Below are positions 1 to 6,008 of a stretch of DNA of 17,030 bases, piece by piece. The stretch is from Anaerolineales bacterium (GTDB lineage Bacteria > Chloroflexota > Anaerolineae > Anaerolineales > Villigracilaceae): assembly GCA_016789485.1 (NCBI GenBank), contig JAEURE010000022.1, forward strand, positions 1-17,030, in the 5' to 3' direction. The notes under the pieces are model-generated. The model did not search any database and had not been told where the DNA came from. It worked only from the letters and a program-made list of their open reading frames with translations. Position 1 is the stretch's first letter, and the number at the start of each line of letters is the position of its first letter. Position numbers and translations under genes: made by a program.

Positions 1-15
1 GTGCAATAACATTTC

Positions 16-417
16 TTATTCACCGCAAAGATAGATCGTCTCATTTCTTTTTGGATTGAAAATGGCGACGATCTGACGCCCATCGTCATAACTGATTTTT
101 GCGGCCATCTTGCGCGCCTCTTCCAAATCTGAGATGCCTGTGGCAACGTCAAGATAATACTCCCCCGAATTGGGGTTGACCCACGTGCCCAGCCAGCAAT
201 CCGCCTGACTCAGAAGCGCTTCGTTCTGGAGGATAAACTTGCGCAGTTCAAATGCCAGATCCACGCTTGACGGCAGAATTGCCGTTCGCGATGGATATTT
301 CGGAAAACTCCACACATCCATTGGCGCCAGAAATTTTTCTTCACCCGGCTTGGATGCAGAGCCGCCGTTTTTCATCGTTTCGAATGCAACCCTCAAAATA
401 TATTCTTCTGAGATCAT
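16..417 (-). CDS. small conserved-looking protein of unknown function
   Basis: A 133-residue soluble protein that I do not recognise. It has no signal peptide, membrane segment or metal-binding motif. The C-terminal half (about residues 60-133) looks like a compact alpha/beta domain: an acidic helix around residues 97-108 (SDLEEARKMAAK) follows a segment reading GTWVNPNSGEYYLDVATG and precedes QIVAIFNPKRNE. Its ATG overlaps the TGA of the upstream acetyltransferase gene as ATGA, so it is very likely translationally coupled to it and is the last visible gene of the three-gene operon. The stop lies only 15 bases from the window edge, so any terminator is outside. The start is supported by the overlap; another methionine at residue 15 is less likely. 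Function is unknown. Confidence 0.75.
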   Translation of the reverse strand: MISEEYILRVAFETMKNGGSASKPGEEKFLAPMDVWSFPKYPSRTAILPSSVDLAFELRKFILQNEALLSQADCWLGTWVNPNSGEYYLDVATGISDLEEARKMAAKISYDDGRQIVAIFNPKRNETIYLCGE

Positions 418-881
418 TTCAGCATGAGAATTAATTCCTCGACCTCACCAGCGTTTGGGTCAGGTGTCCATTTATCCTCGCCGATGACTTCAAACCCGCA
501 TTTTTCCAAGACACGACGGGACGCAAGGTTATGTTTCGCCACGTGCGCGAAAAGCGGGCGCTTCAATTCCTGACCAAGAAACTGCTTCAGTGATTCTGAC
601 GCAATTCCCTTGCCCCAAAATTCCCTTCCGATCCAATAGCCAATTTCCCGTTTCCCTTCCATTTCAAAGCTGGCAATGCTGCCTGCCACCTGTCCATTGA
701 AGAGGATGGTTTTGTTGTTGACATTCTCGTCCGCCATGATCTTTGCCCAATGCCTTGTGAACGCTTCCTTGTCTCTGGATGGGAATGCTGCCATTGCTGC
801 CGCTTCGGGGTCGCGTTGATGCTCAAAGAAAACAGGGAGGTCATCCTGAATCACGTTGCGCAGGGTAATGGTATTAGACAT
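414..881 (-). CDS. GNAT family N-acetyltransferase (RimJ/RimL type)
   Basis: A 155-residue protein with the single-domain GNAT fold, which transfers an acetyl group from acetyl-CoA to an amine. The acetyl-CoA pyrophosphate-binding motif A is visible at residues 86-98 (REFWGKGIASESL, fitting R/Q-x-x-G-x-G/A), preceded by the strand GYWIG. Motif B follows at 118-130 (NLASRRVLEKCGF), the typical N-x-x-S-x-R-x-x-E-K-x-G-F of the RimJ/RimL subgroup. The length is normal for the family. The gene begins two bases after the stop of the upstream methyltransferase and overlaps the next gene by four bases. The substrate (protein N-terminus, small molecule or antibiotic) cannot be told from sequence. The family call is firm; the role is open. 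Confidence 0.9.
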   Translation of the reverse strand: MSNTITLRNVIQDDLPVFFEHQRDPEAAAMAAFPSRDKEAFTRHWAKIMADENVNNKTILFNGQVAGSIASFEMEGKREIGYWIGREFWGKGIASESLKQFLGQELKRPLFAHVAKHNLASRRVLEKCGFEVIGEDKWTPDPNAGEVEELILMLK

Positions 882-883
882 GA

Positions 884-1771
884 TTATTTCTTTCTTCCCA
901 CGGCCAGCATTTTATTGCGGATGGGAAAAATAAAGAAGAAGATATGTACGAACGGCAGAAGAATTTTCACCAGCCGATCAGACCTGATCAGTTTTTTCAA
1001 ATAAAAGCTGTAGGGAAATGACAGCTCATGGAAACGCCGCAGTTCAACCACTTCCAATCCTGCTGCTTCCAGTGCGGACTTCATCTCCGCCAGCGAAAAA
1101 ATCTGCTTATGGCCGAAAGGTTTCGCTGAGTACATGGTATTCAAAAAGGTAGGGTATTTTCCGCGAGAAAGCCAGTAGGTGAATTCACCAAAACGGTGAT
1201 AGAACGCGTCGCGGCAGGGGGTATCGATCAACAGGATACCGCCGCTCTTCAACATCTCCGCCGCGGATTTGAGAGTAGCAAGCGGATAATTGACGTGCTC
1301 GATCACATCCCATAAGGTGACCACATCAAATGTCCCGTGGAACGCCAGCCAATAGTTATCTTCAATAGTACGTTTGACAACTTCAAGCCCGTGCCTGGTT
1401 TTTGCGTAATAAGCACGCGTATCGCTTAGTTCAATGCCAAGCACATCCGCGCCAGCCTTCTTAACCTTGGAGAGGAACAATCCCCCGCCGCAGCCAATAT
1501 CCAAAACTCTTTTCCCGTTGATCTCACCATGTCGTTTGACTGCATCTATTTGATGCTTGACACGTTCAGGGTTTGACTGCAGGGATCTTTCAATATAGGT
1601 TATCTCTTCATCGGTCAGTGCGCTGCCGTCAATGATCGGAGAGATTTCCTCCACAGGATCGAGATGGTCAATAAAGTGGAATCCGTTTGGGGAGACAAAT
1701 ACATTCGCGCTTGATAATTTATATTTTGGGGAACCCGTTATGTTGTGTTTCTGTGAATCGATATTTTCCAT
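884..1771 (-). CDS. class I SAM-dependent methyltransferase (Methyltransf_23/UbiG-like)
   Basis: A 295-residue class I methyltransferase. Motif I is at residues 89-97 (VLDIGCGGG), the acidic residue after strand beta2 is E114 (GIELSD), the post-I motif is at 148-160 (FDVVTLWDVIEHV), and the LKSGGILLIDTP strand is at 174-185. The FSLAEMKSALEAAGLEVVEL segment at 225-244 is typical of the Methyltransf_23 group that acts on lipids, quinones or surface sugars. Residues 268-283 are strongly hydrophobic, which suggests a membrane-associated tail. The roughly 85-residue N-terminal extension before motif I is longer than in UbiG. It is the first gene of an operon with the GNAT and unknown proteins. 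The ribosome site is weak (GAAGG about 9 bases upstream). An extended -10 promoter lies about 40 bases upstream. The substrate is not identifiable. Confidence 0.88.
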   Translation of the reverse strand: MENIDSQKHNITGSPKYKLSSANVFVSPNGFHFIDHLDPVEEISPIIDGSALTDEEITYIERSLQSNPERVKHQIDAVKRHGEINGKRVLDIGCGGGLFLSKVKKAGADVLGIELSDTRAYYAKTRHGLEVVKRTIEDNYWLAFHGTFDVVTLWDVIEHVNYPLATLKSAAEMLKSGGILLIDTPCRDAFYHRFGEFTYWLSRGKYPTFLNTMYSAKPFGHKQIFSLAEMKSALEAAGLEVVELRRFHELSFPYSFYLKKLIRSDRLVKILLPFVHIFFFIFPIRNKMLAVGRKK

Positions 1772-1810
1772 CAGCTTGCCTTCGTTTGCGGTGGTATCTT
1801 CTTGTGTAAA

Positions 1811-1819
1811 AGTATAGCA
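1811..1819 (-). promoter_or_regulatory. extended -10 promoter for the methyltransferase operon
   Basis: On the minus strand the bases read TGCTATACT, an extended -10 element (TGn followed by TATACT). It lies about 40 bases upstream of the methyltransferase ATG at 1771. No good -35 hexamer is seen at 16-18 bases, which is acceptable for an extended -10 promoter. It sits just after the terminator of the upstream lipoprotein gene, as expected for a new transcription unit. Confidence 0.5.
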
Positions 1820-1840
1820 TAATAGAAAATATTGAAAGAC

Positions 1841-1878
1841 AAAAGAAAATCCCAGCGATTGTGCTGGGATTTTCTTTT
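1841..1878 (-). terminator. intrinsic terminator after the SH3b lipoprotein gene
   Basis: A perfect 16-bp inverted repeat (1841-1856 with 1863-1878) has a 6-base loop (GATTGT). The stem core is TCCCAGC, flanked by A-rich and T-rich ends that give a U tract on the minus-strand transcript. It starts 8 bases after the lipoprotein stop. The symmetrical ends mean it could also work on plus-strand transcripts. Confidence 0.88.
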
Positions 1879-1885
1879 TTATATC

Positions 1886-2476
1886 TTACGGGCTAAAAGT
1901 GATTGGAATGAAAATGAACGGAAAGGTCGGTGTTGCAGTAGGAAACAGAAAGATGGGTGGCACTAAAATGATCCCGCCGCCGCTGGTAGGTGTTGCGGAT
2001 GGGGGAGCCGCAACAACCGCAGTGTTGGAAGGTGCGCCCGTTGGCACAATCGGTGTTGGCGGTGCGGCAATGGAAGCCAGAGTGCTGGGAATACAGGACG
2101 GGTTGGTTACTGAAGTGGAAATCCACGCATATCCGCCGGTACCACCCGCAAATTCAATATACCACCAGGCATTATCAAAACTTTTCCCTGCCACGTTGGC
2201 GGTTCCGCCTTGCGGGAGTGTTCCAAGAATGGGGTACACCTGCCCGGGTCCGCTGCGCACGTTGGCTACGACAGAAGTGGTTACAGTGGGTGCGCATGCT
2301 TCAGGCGCTGCGGTTGACGTGGGTGTTTCAGTGAATACAGGTGTGGATGTTGGCGTTGCTGTTTCGCCCCCAGCAGGTGCTTCTGTAGCTGGCGCGCCGC
2401 CCGGCATATTGCAGGCAAGTGCCGCAAGCACAATGAAGATGACCGCTATTAATATATTTTTATTTTTTACAAGCAT
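1886..2476 (-). CDS. SH3b-domain lipoprotein
   Basis: A 196-residue secreted lipoprotein. Residues 1-22 are a lipoprotein signal peptide ending in the lipobox ALAC with C22 as the lipidated cysteine. A Thr/Pro/Ala-rich linker spans about 23-60. A bacterial SH3 domain lies at about 61-129, with the hallmark ANVRSGPGQVYPILGTL and a closing AWIS; it is bracketed by C61 and C128, which may pair. The tail is again Pro/Thr-rich and ends in a hydrophobic stretch (about 169-194) of proline-broken segments. SH3b domains usually bind cell-wall peptides or other surface ligands. The ATG at 2476 is chosen over an in-frame TTG at 2491 because GGAGGAG sits 6 bases upstream of this ATG and overlaps the TTG. 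It has its own promoter and terminator. The ligand is unknown. Confidence 0.85.
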   Translation of the reverse strand: MLVKNKNILIAVIFIVLAALACNMPGGAPATEAPAGGETATPTSTPVFTETPTSTAAPEACAPTVTTSVVANVRSGPGQVYPILGTLPQGGTANVAGKSFDNAWWYIEFAGGTGGYAWISTSVTNPSCIPSTLASIAAPPTPIVPTGAPSNTAVVAAPPSATPTSGGGIILVPPIFLFPTATPTFPFIFIPITFSP

Positions 2477-2505
2477 AAGGTTCTCCTCCAAGAGAATATG
2501 CTTGT

Positions 2506-2533
2506 ATTATAGAATGTATCAGTTGAAACTCAA
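2506..2533 (-). promoter_or_regulatory. promoter of the SH3b lipoprotein gene
   Basis: On the minus strand TTGAGT (2528-2533) is separated by 16 bases from a perfect TATAAT (2506-2511), a sigma-70-type arrangement. The -35 overlaps the last codons of the upstream methyltransferase. The -10 is about 30 bases before the lipoprotein ATG. Confidence 0.6.
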
Positions 2534-3270
2534 CTCCACCGTTTGTCCCATATCGTGATCAGCATCTTTACCCGTACCCGCACGCGCGCATCCGCATTGG
2601 CTGATGCCCACAGGGAACTTGTCTTTTTATAAACATCCTCTTCCAGTTTCTCAAAGTCTTCCCATTCATCTTCCATGAATTCCTTCATTTCAGATGGAGT
2701 ATCCCAATAATAGAAGAATGCAAACTCCTCTTCTTCTCTTTTGATGTACCATCCCCTGGACTCTGCCTCCCGCATGGCTTTGAACGCCGCTTCATCATCC
2801 GCCACCGCCGCAGGCAGATCGCTCAACCTGCCTGCAGCCTGCCAGCCCGCCGACGAAACCACCTCTACCGACCAGTTTGACTCCACGGGGCGCAAATCAA
2901 TGAGAATGCCGTTTGGTTTGAGTGTTCTGCGAATTTCATCCAGAGCATGAACCATGCTCTCATGTTCCATTCATCAGAGAGACCATGCCAGAATGGCGAT
3001 ATCAAATGTCTCTTTGGAGAAGGGAATGTTACTCGCGCTTGCGCCTGCAAAGTGGACATGCTTCTGCATGGTGTGAGGAGAATCGGCTTGGGCGATGCGC
3101 AAGGCATCATGGTCAGGATCAAACCCAACGGTTAAGGATGAGGCGGCGGCATATTTGAAAGTCAACCGCCCTTCGCCGCATCCAATTTCAAGCACGCCCT
3201 TGTCTTTGAAATTGACAAGCTTATGCAGAGTCTTTTGCTCAAATCCTTCAGGGTCTTTTTGCAATGTCAT
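2530..3270 (-). CDS. class I SAM-dependent methyltransferase with two in-frame UGA codons; candidate selenoprotein
   Basis: One continuous 246-codon frame broken only by two adjacent TGA codons (2974-2976 and 2971-2973, codons 99 and 100). Residues 1-98 carry methyltransferase motif I (VLEIGCGEG, about 26-34), the acidic loop (VGFDPDHDALRIA) and the post-I strand FDIAILAWSL. After TGA-TGA the frame resumes with MEHESMVHALDEIRRTLKPNG, the standard helix and LKPxG turn, then a family-like C-terminal region (101-246) with FFYYWDTPSEM. Class I enzymes normally have two residues (often E-H or similar) exactly where the TGAs fall. Reading them as amino acids restores a normal enzyme; no frameshift is needed and nothing else looks damaged. 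A SECIS-like hairpin follows the UGAs. The ATG overlaps the DUF1801 stop as ATGA. Alternatives are a recent pseudogene, or two polypeptides by reinitiation at 2970, which has no ribosome site. The methyltransferase call is firm; Sec coding is inference. Confidence 0.8.
2937..2964 (-). promoter_or_regulatory. SECIS-like hairpin inside the methyltransferase gene
   Basis: On the minus strand AGAGCATG (2953-2960) and CATGCTCT (2942-2949) form a perfect 8-bp stem around a GTT loop (2950-2952). Beyond a small internal loop, a CAT/ATG pairing (2962-2964 with 2937-2939) adds 3 bp. The apical loop begins 18 bases after the second TGA and 21 after the first. Bacterial SECIS elements are known to lie in the coding region just after the UGA, with the loop about 16-37 bases downstream and a G among its first two positions; this hairpin fits. 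No bulged U like that of E. coli fdhF is obvious. Chance cannot be excluded. Confidence 0.5.
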
Positions 3271-3683
3271 TTGGCAAGCTGCTTCATGGTCTTGTAGGAG
3301 TTCTTGATCAGCTCTTTCAGGACCTTCACGTCTACATCATCCAGCTTCTTGATGTACAAACATCCCACGCTGGTTTTGTGCTTGCCAAGTTTTTTCAGCA
3401 AGTCGGCATGTGCTTCAAAACCTCCCATCAAGTAGAGTGTTAGGTTTTGTTTGCGAGGGGAAAAACCAGTCAACATCCAATCACCTTCGCGTCCGCTTGC
3501 GCCTTTGTAATGGTAGCTTCCAAACCCGACGATGCTTGAACCCCACATTTTCGGTTCTTCCTTGGTAGCTTGCTTCATTATTTTCAGGATCTCAAAACAG
3601 TCTGCGCGTGTTTGTCCGTCTTTAACAGAATTGAGAAAATCTTCCACGCTTGCGTCTGTCTGTTTGGTTTTCAGCTCGGCCAT
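3267..3683 (-). CDS. DUF1801 (YdhG-like) domain protein
   Basis: A 138-residue cytoplasmic protein of the DUF1801 family. The diagnostic run is present: KMWGSSIVGFGSYHYK (about 45-60), then GDWMLTGFSPRKQNLTLYLM (about 67-86) and the C-terminal LGKHKTSVGCLYIKKLDDVD. The fold resembles small alpha/beta proteins of unproven function that are common in bacteria of many phyla. A good ribosome site, AAGGAGA, lies 6 bases before the ATG. The stop overlaps the start of the UGA-containing methyltransferase by four bases, so the two are co-translated. It may be read from upp (60 bases upstream, no terminator between) or from its own extended -10. The biochemical role is unknown. Confidence 0.88.
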   Translation of the reverse strand: MAELKTKQTDASVEDFLNSVKDGQTRADCFEILKIMKQATKEEPKMWGSSIVGFGSYHYKGASGREGDWMLTGFSPRKQNLTLYLMGGFEAHADLLKKLGKHKTSVGCLYIKKLDDVDVKVLKELIKNSYKTMKQLAK

Positions 3684-3719
3684 GATTATCTCCTTTTTAG
3701 GTAACAGTAAATTGGAGTA

Positions 3720-3728
3720 ATTTTAGCA
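3720..3728 (-). promoter_or_regulatory. possible extended -10 promoter before the DUF1801 gene
   Basis: The minus strand reads TGCTAAAAT in the 60-base gap between upp and the DUF1801 gene, about 37 bases before the DUF1801 ATG. There is no convincing -35. It has the same TGC layout as the element at 1811-1819. It may only supplement read-through from upp. Confidence 0.35.
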
Positions 3729-3743
3729 TATTTGTTCTAGCTG

Positions 3744-4370
3744 CTAGCCAGTTCCAAACTGCCTGTCGCCTGCATCTCCAAGCCCGGGAACGATGTAGGC
3801 GCGTTCGTTGAGATGATCATCAATTGCAGCGATGTAAATATCAATGTCTGGGTGTGCATCTTGCATGGCTTTTATGCCTTCCGGGGCGGCAATCAACCCG
3901 ACAAATTTGATCTTTGTCACTCCCCAGCGTTTGAGGATATCGGCGGTGGCAGTGGCTGAGCCGCCCGTGGCCAACATTGGGTCGAGAATGAGGCAGACAG
4001 AGACGCGCGGGTCAACGGGTAGTTTGTTGTAATACTCTACAGGTTGGAGCGTGTGTTCATCGCGATACAACCCAATGTGCCATACTTCTGCAGACGGCAT
4101 GAGTTCCCAAATTCCCTCGACCATTCCCAACCCTGCGCGCAGGATGGGGATCAACCCGATCTTCTCCCGCAGTTGCTGGGCTGTCACTGTAGCCAGCGGT
4201 GTTTCAATTTCCACAGGCGTGGTGGCGAGGTCTGCAGTGGCTTCATATGCAAGAAGTCCCGCAATCTCTCGAACGAGTTCGCGGAACTTTTTTGGTTCGG
4301 TGTTCTTGTCTCTTAGTCTTGAAAGTTTGTGGGCAACAAGCGGATGTTTTGACGCGTAAACGTTGGACAT
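3744..4370 (-). CDS. upp: uracil phosphoribosyltransferase
   Basis: A 208-residue enzyme that converts uracil and PRPP to UMP plus pyrophosphate in cytoplasmic pyrimidine salvage. The length is the family norm. Visible signatures are PILRAGLGM (75-83), the PRPP-binding loop [13 protein letters not shown] (129-141), and the uracil-binding C-terminal segment [16 protein letters not shown] (192-207). The start is set by GGAGGAAC immediately upstream and by the usual N-terminus ending in [13 protein letters not shown] (9-21). A promoter lies upstream, facing away from the divergent nitroreductase-family gene. No other pyrimidine gene is nearby, so it appears to be a stand-alone salvage gene whose transcript may continue into the DUF1801 and methyltransferase genes. 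Confidence 0.97.
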   Translation of the reverse strand: MSNVYASKHPLVAHKLSRLRDKNTEPKKFRELVREIAGLLAYEATADLATTPVEIETPLATVTAQQLREKIGLIPILRAGLGMVEGIWELMPSAEVWHIGLYRDEHTLQPVEYYNKLPVDPRVSVCLILDPMLATGGSATATADILKRWGVTKIKFVGLIAAPEGIKAMQDAHPDIDIYIAAIDDHLNERAYIVPGLGDAGDRQFGTG

Positions 4371-4394
4371 GGTTCCTCCGAAAAAAGTTGCTTA

Positions 4395-4423
4395 ATTATA
4401 GCCGTGAAGGTGATGTTTGTCCG
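4395..4423 (-). promoter_or_regulatory. promoter of upp
   Basis: On the minus strand CGGACA (4418-4423) and TATAAT (4395-4400) are separated by 17 bases. The -35 matches the last four bases of TTGACA; the -10 is perfect and lies 24 bases before the upp ATG. Confidence 0.55.
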
Positions 4424-4452
4424 ATGACTTTGCAGGGAGTTTTCGATACACT
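4424..4452 (+). promoter_or_regulatory. possible promoter of the nitroreductase-family gene
   Basis: ATGACT (4424-4429) and TACACT (4447-4452) are separated by 17 bases. Each matches the sigma-70 consensus at four of six bases. The pair lies back-to-back with the upp promoter and ends 17 bases before the ATG at 4470. Confidence 0.35.
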
Positions 4453-4469
4453 ACTGCCAAGGAGTTTTT

Positions 4470-4892
4470 ATGCGAGGAAATGATTTTATGTCCTGGGTTT
4501 TGCGTTCGCCGCTGCATGGCATGTTGAGCAGCGGCATGATGCTTATCACCTTTACCGGACGCAAAACGGGAAAGACATACACAACCCCAGTTGGTTATTA
4601 TGTGGAAGGGGAGTACATGTGGGTCCTTACCAGCCGTGATCGAACTTGGTGGAGGAATTTGCAAGGCGGCGCAAGAGTGGATTTGCTGTTGAAGCGCAGA
4701 TCCGTGCAAGGGTTTGCCGATACCGAATTGGATGAAAAATCTGTGGAAGCAAGGATGCATGAATATATCCGTCATGTTCCGCAAGCGGCAAAACCGATGG
4801 GGATTCGTATGGATAACAAAATTCCAAACCCTGCCGATGTTGCGAATATTTCAAAAGATAGATTGTTTGTGAAAATCGAATTAACGGAATAG
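4470..4892 (+). CDS. nitroreductase/deazaflavin-dependent oxidoreductase family protein (DUF385, F420H2-quinone reductase type)
   Basis: A 140-residue split-beta-barrel protein of the family that includes mycobacterial Ddn. The family hallmark is at 26-43 (ITFTGRKTGKTYTTPVGY), followed by the strand GEYMWVLTSRDRTWWRNLQ (about 47-65), whose TWWRNL segment is typical, and by ARVDLLLKRRSVQGFAD. Characterised relatives bind the deazaflavin F420 and reduce quinones or nitro compounds; other members bind FMN or haem, or have no known ligand, so the cofactor here is an inference. AAGGAG lies 5 bases before the ATG, which supports this start over M7. The gene is divergent from upp and its last 12 bases overlap the end of the convergent zinc-ribbon gene. 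Confidence 0.85.
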   Translation: MRGNDFMSWVLRSPLHGMLSSGMMLITFTGRKTGKTYTTPVGYYVEGEYMWVLTSRDRTWWRNLQGGARVDLLLKRRSVQGFADTELDEKSVEARMHEYIRHVPQAAKPMGIRMDNKIPNPADVANISKDRLFVKIELTE

Positions 4893-5240
4893 ATTAAACA
4901 CAAACGGCAGCGCACCCAGTGCTGCGCAGATAATAATGCCGACGACAATTAGAGTCAGGCAGGTGGGAAGCAGCCAGCGGACCCATGTCCAATAGGCATA
5001 AAGATTCCAGGCTTTGACGGCAATAGGCTGCGCTTTGCGGAACAGGTCAGGCGTGTCAATTTCCGGGCTGTTGGCTGGCCTTGCTCTCGATATAGTTTCT
5101 CTCACATTTGGAATTGACTTTGTCCGCAGGTGTTCGGGGATGGTGAGGTTCGCACCACAGTACGCACATGCCATGCGGATCGAATCCGCTTCAGCGTAGT
5201 TCGGTGCTCCGCAGGCGGAGCAGGTGAAAGATTGAGTCAT
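4881..5240 (-). CDS. zinc-ribbon membrane protein (shorter paralogue)
   Basis: A 119-residue protein with an N-terminal zinc ribbon (C7-x2-C10 and C25-x2-C28, each followed by GA) and one strong hydrophobic segment at about 89-113, preceded by an amphipathic Trp/Tyr-rich stretch (AYWTWVRW). A hydrophilic linker of about 45 residues separates the two. The layout suggests a cytoplasmic zinc ribbon tethered to the membrane. It shares its architecture and the CPYCG-type ribbon followed by xIPExLR (TIPEHLR here, AIPENLR in the other) with the gene at 5324-5875, so the two are likely paralogues. The start has only a weak ribosome site (GGAG 12 bases upstream). It overlaps the end of the nitroreductase-family gene by 12 bases. 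Function is unknown. Confidence 0.8.
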   Translation of the reverse strand: MTQSFTCSACGAPNYAEADSIRMACAYCGANLTIPEHLRTKSIPNVRETISRARPANSPEIDTPDLFRKAQPIAVKAWNLYAYWTWVRWLLPTCLTLIVVGIIICAALGALPFVFNLFR

Positions 5241-5266
5241 GAGGCGGTTGTCTCCAGTAGCTGGTT

Positions 5267-5272
5267 ATTATA
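5267..5272 (-). promoter_or_regulatory. possible -10 element before the shorter zinc-ribbon gene
   Basis: A perfect TATAAT on the minus strand lies 26 bases before the ATG at 5240 and directly follows the terminator of the upstream paralogue. No -35 is recognisable because the terminator stem occupies that place. Confidence 0.35.
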
Positions 5273-5280
5273 CTTAAACA

Positions 5281-5310
5281 AAAACGCGGACATGGACTTG
5301 TCCGCGTTTT
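5281..5310 (-). terminator. intrinsic terminator after the longer zinc-ribbon gene
   Basis: A perfect 12-bp stem (5281-5292 with 5299-5310, core CGCGGACA) closes a 6-base loop. On the minus strand the stem ends in TTTTTGTTT. It lies 13 bases after the stop of the gene at 5324-5875 and separates the two paralogues. Confidence 0.85.
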
Positions 5311-5323
5311 GATTGTTTCAAAT

Positions 5324-5875
5324 CTAAAACGAATTGAACGCCGCCCAAATGCTTGCAAATACACCGATCAAAATTGGGAAGACTGTAATGACGATCATGA
5401 ATATGGTAAATGCAGTGATCCCGCAGCCAAGCCACAACCACCATTTTGTCATCGTTTTGGCTGTGTCTGCGTAACTCGCCATGATCGGCGCAAGGTGCAC
5501 GGTGGTGTACCCCGTGCCCGGGGTGAATTCATAAACCTGCGAACTTGCCAATGCGTCTACGGTATGTCTGGCATCCGATTCGCTGATGCTTGTGAAGCTT
5601 AAATACTTCTTTAAGGCTTCTTCTTTCTTTCCGCTTTGAGCCAGTTGTACAACCTGAGCCCATTGCGTTCCATACCCGTTCATTGCGCTGATATCAACAC
5701 CGCTGAAAAGGCTGCCTTGCTCCTGACTTTGTTTCGGGTCTGGTTTGCGTAGATTTTCGGGGATTGCTACCGCGCTTCCACAATAGGGACATTTGACCAT
5801 GCTTTCCCCGCCAGGCGGGTCGATGGGTCCCCCACAGGATGGGCATTTCAATAACTTCATTGTAAAAGTAGACAT
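5324..5875 (-). CDS. zinc-ribbon membrane protein (longer paralogue)
   Basis: A 183-residue protein with an N-terminal zinc ribbon (C11-x2-C14 and C29-x2-C32, reading CPSCGG and CPYCGS), a hydrophilic middle of about 110 residues, and a C-terminal hydrophobic region at about 144-180 that is long enough for two membrane helices. The middle contains a short helical segment SGKKEEALKKYLSFTSIS (about 81-98) that could be a protein-interaction element. GGAGG lies 7 bases before the ATG at 5875. It has its own terminator and a TATAAT upstream, and is divergent from the acyl-CoA ligase gene. The same fold plan as the neighbouring 119-residue protein suggests duplication and divergence. No function is assigned. 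Confidence 0.82.
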   Translation of the reverse strand: MSTFTMKLLKCPSCGGPIDPPGGESMVKCPYCGSAVAIPENLRKPDPKQSQEQGSLFSGVDISAMNGYGTQWAQVVQLAQSGKKEEALKKYLSFTSISESDARHTVDALASSQVYEFTPGTGYTTVHLAPIMASYADTAKTMTKWWLWLGCGITAFTIFMIVITVFPILIGVFASIWAAFNSF

Positions 5876-5904
5876 GGCTCTTCCTCCAGATTGGCGATGC
5901 GCGG

Positions 5905-5910
5905 ATTATA
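5905..5910 (-). promoter_or_regulatory. possible -10 element before the longer zinc-ribbon gene
   Basis: A perfect TATAAT on the minus strand lies 29 bases before the ATG at 5875. At 17 bases upstream the hexamer reads ACCACA, a poor -35. The 133-base divergent gap 5876-6008 must also hold the ligase promoter; a TAGAAT at 5974-5979 is the only candidate seen. Confidence 0.35.
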
Positions 5911-6008
5911 CGCCCATGTTGTTCGTCTGTGGTCTGACATTCGTACTATTCCGAAATTTAACAAAACAAGCGGTAGAATCGGATGAGCCAATTTTAGAGG
6001 AGATGCCC

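Noticed and set aside
2521..2535. Small palindrome AGTTGA-AAC-TCAACT at the end of the methyltransferase gene
   Set aside because: Only 6 bp, no T tract follows, and it overlaps the lipoprotein promoter; too weak to call a terminator or operator.
1899..2558. Long plus-strand open frame opposite the SH3b lipoprotein gene
   Set aside because: It is a shadow frame caused by the Thr/Pro/Ala-rich codons of the lipoprotein. It has no ribosome site and a low-complexity Gly/Val/Ala product.
2971..2976. Global reassignment of UGA (to Trp or Gly) as the explanation for the split methyltransferase
   Set aside because: Several intact genes in the window end at TGA, some with overlapping ATGA junctions, and TGG is used freely for Trp.
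2968..2978. Frameshift as the cause of the split methyltransferase
   Set aside because: The two halves are in the same frame; only the two TGA codons intervene, so no insertion or deletion is needed.
3737..3747. Palindromic CTAG-CTG-CTAG after upp
   Set aside because: Four-base arms and no T tract; it is not a credible terminator, and part is the upp stop codon.
5793..6008. 72-residue N-terminal extension of the acyl-CoA ligase
   Set aside because: It runs antisense through the zinc-ribbon gene, lacks family similarity, and a GGAG sits 6 bases before the internal ATG at 6009.
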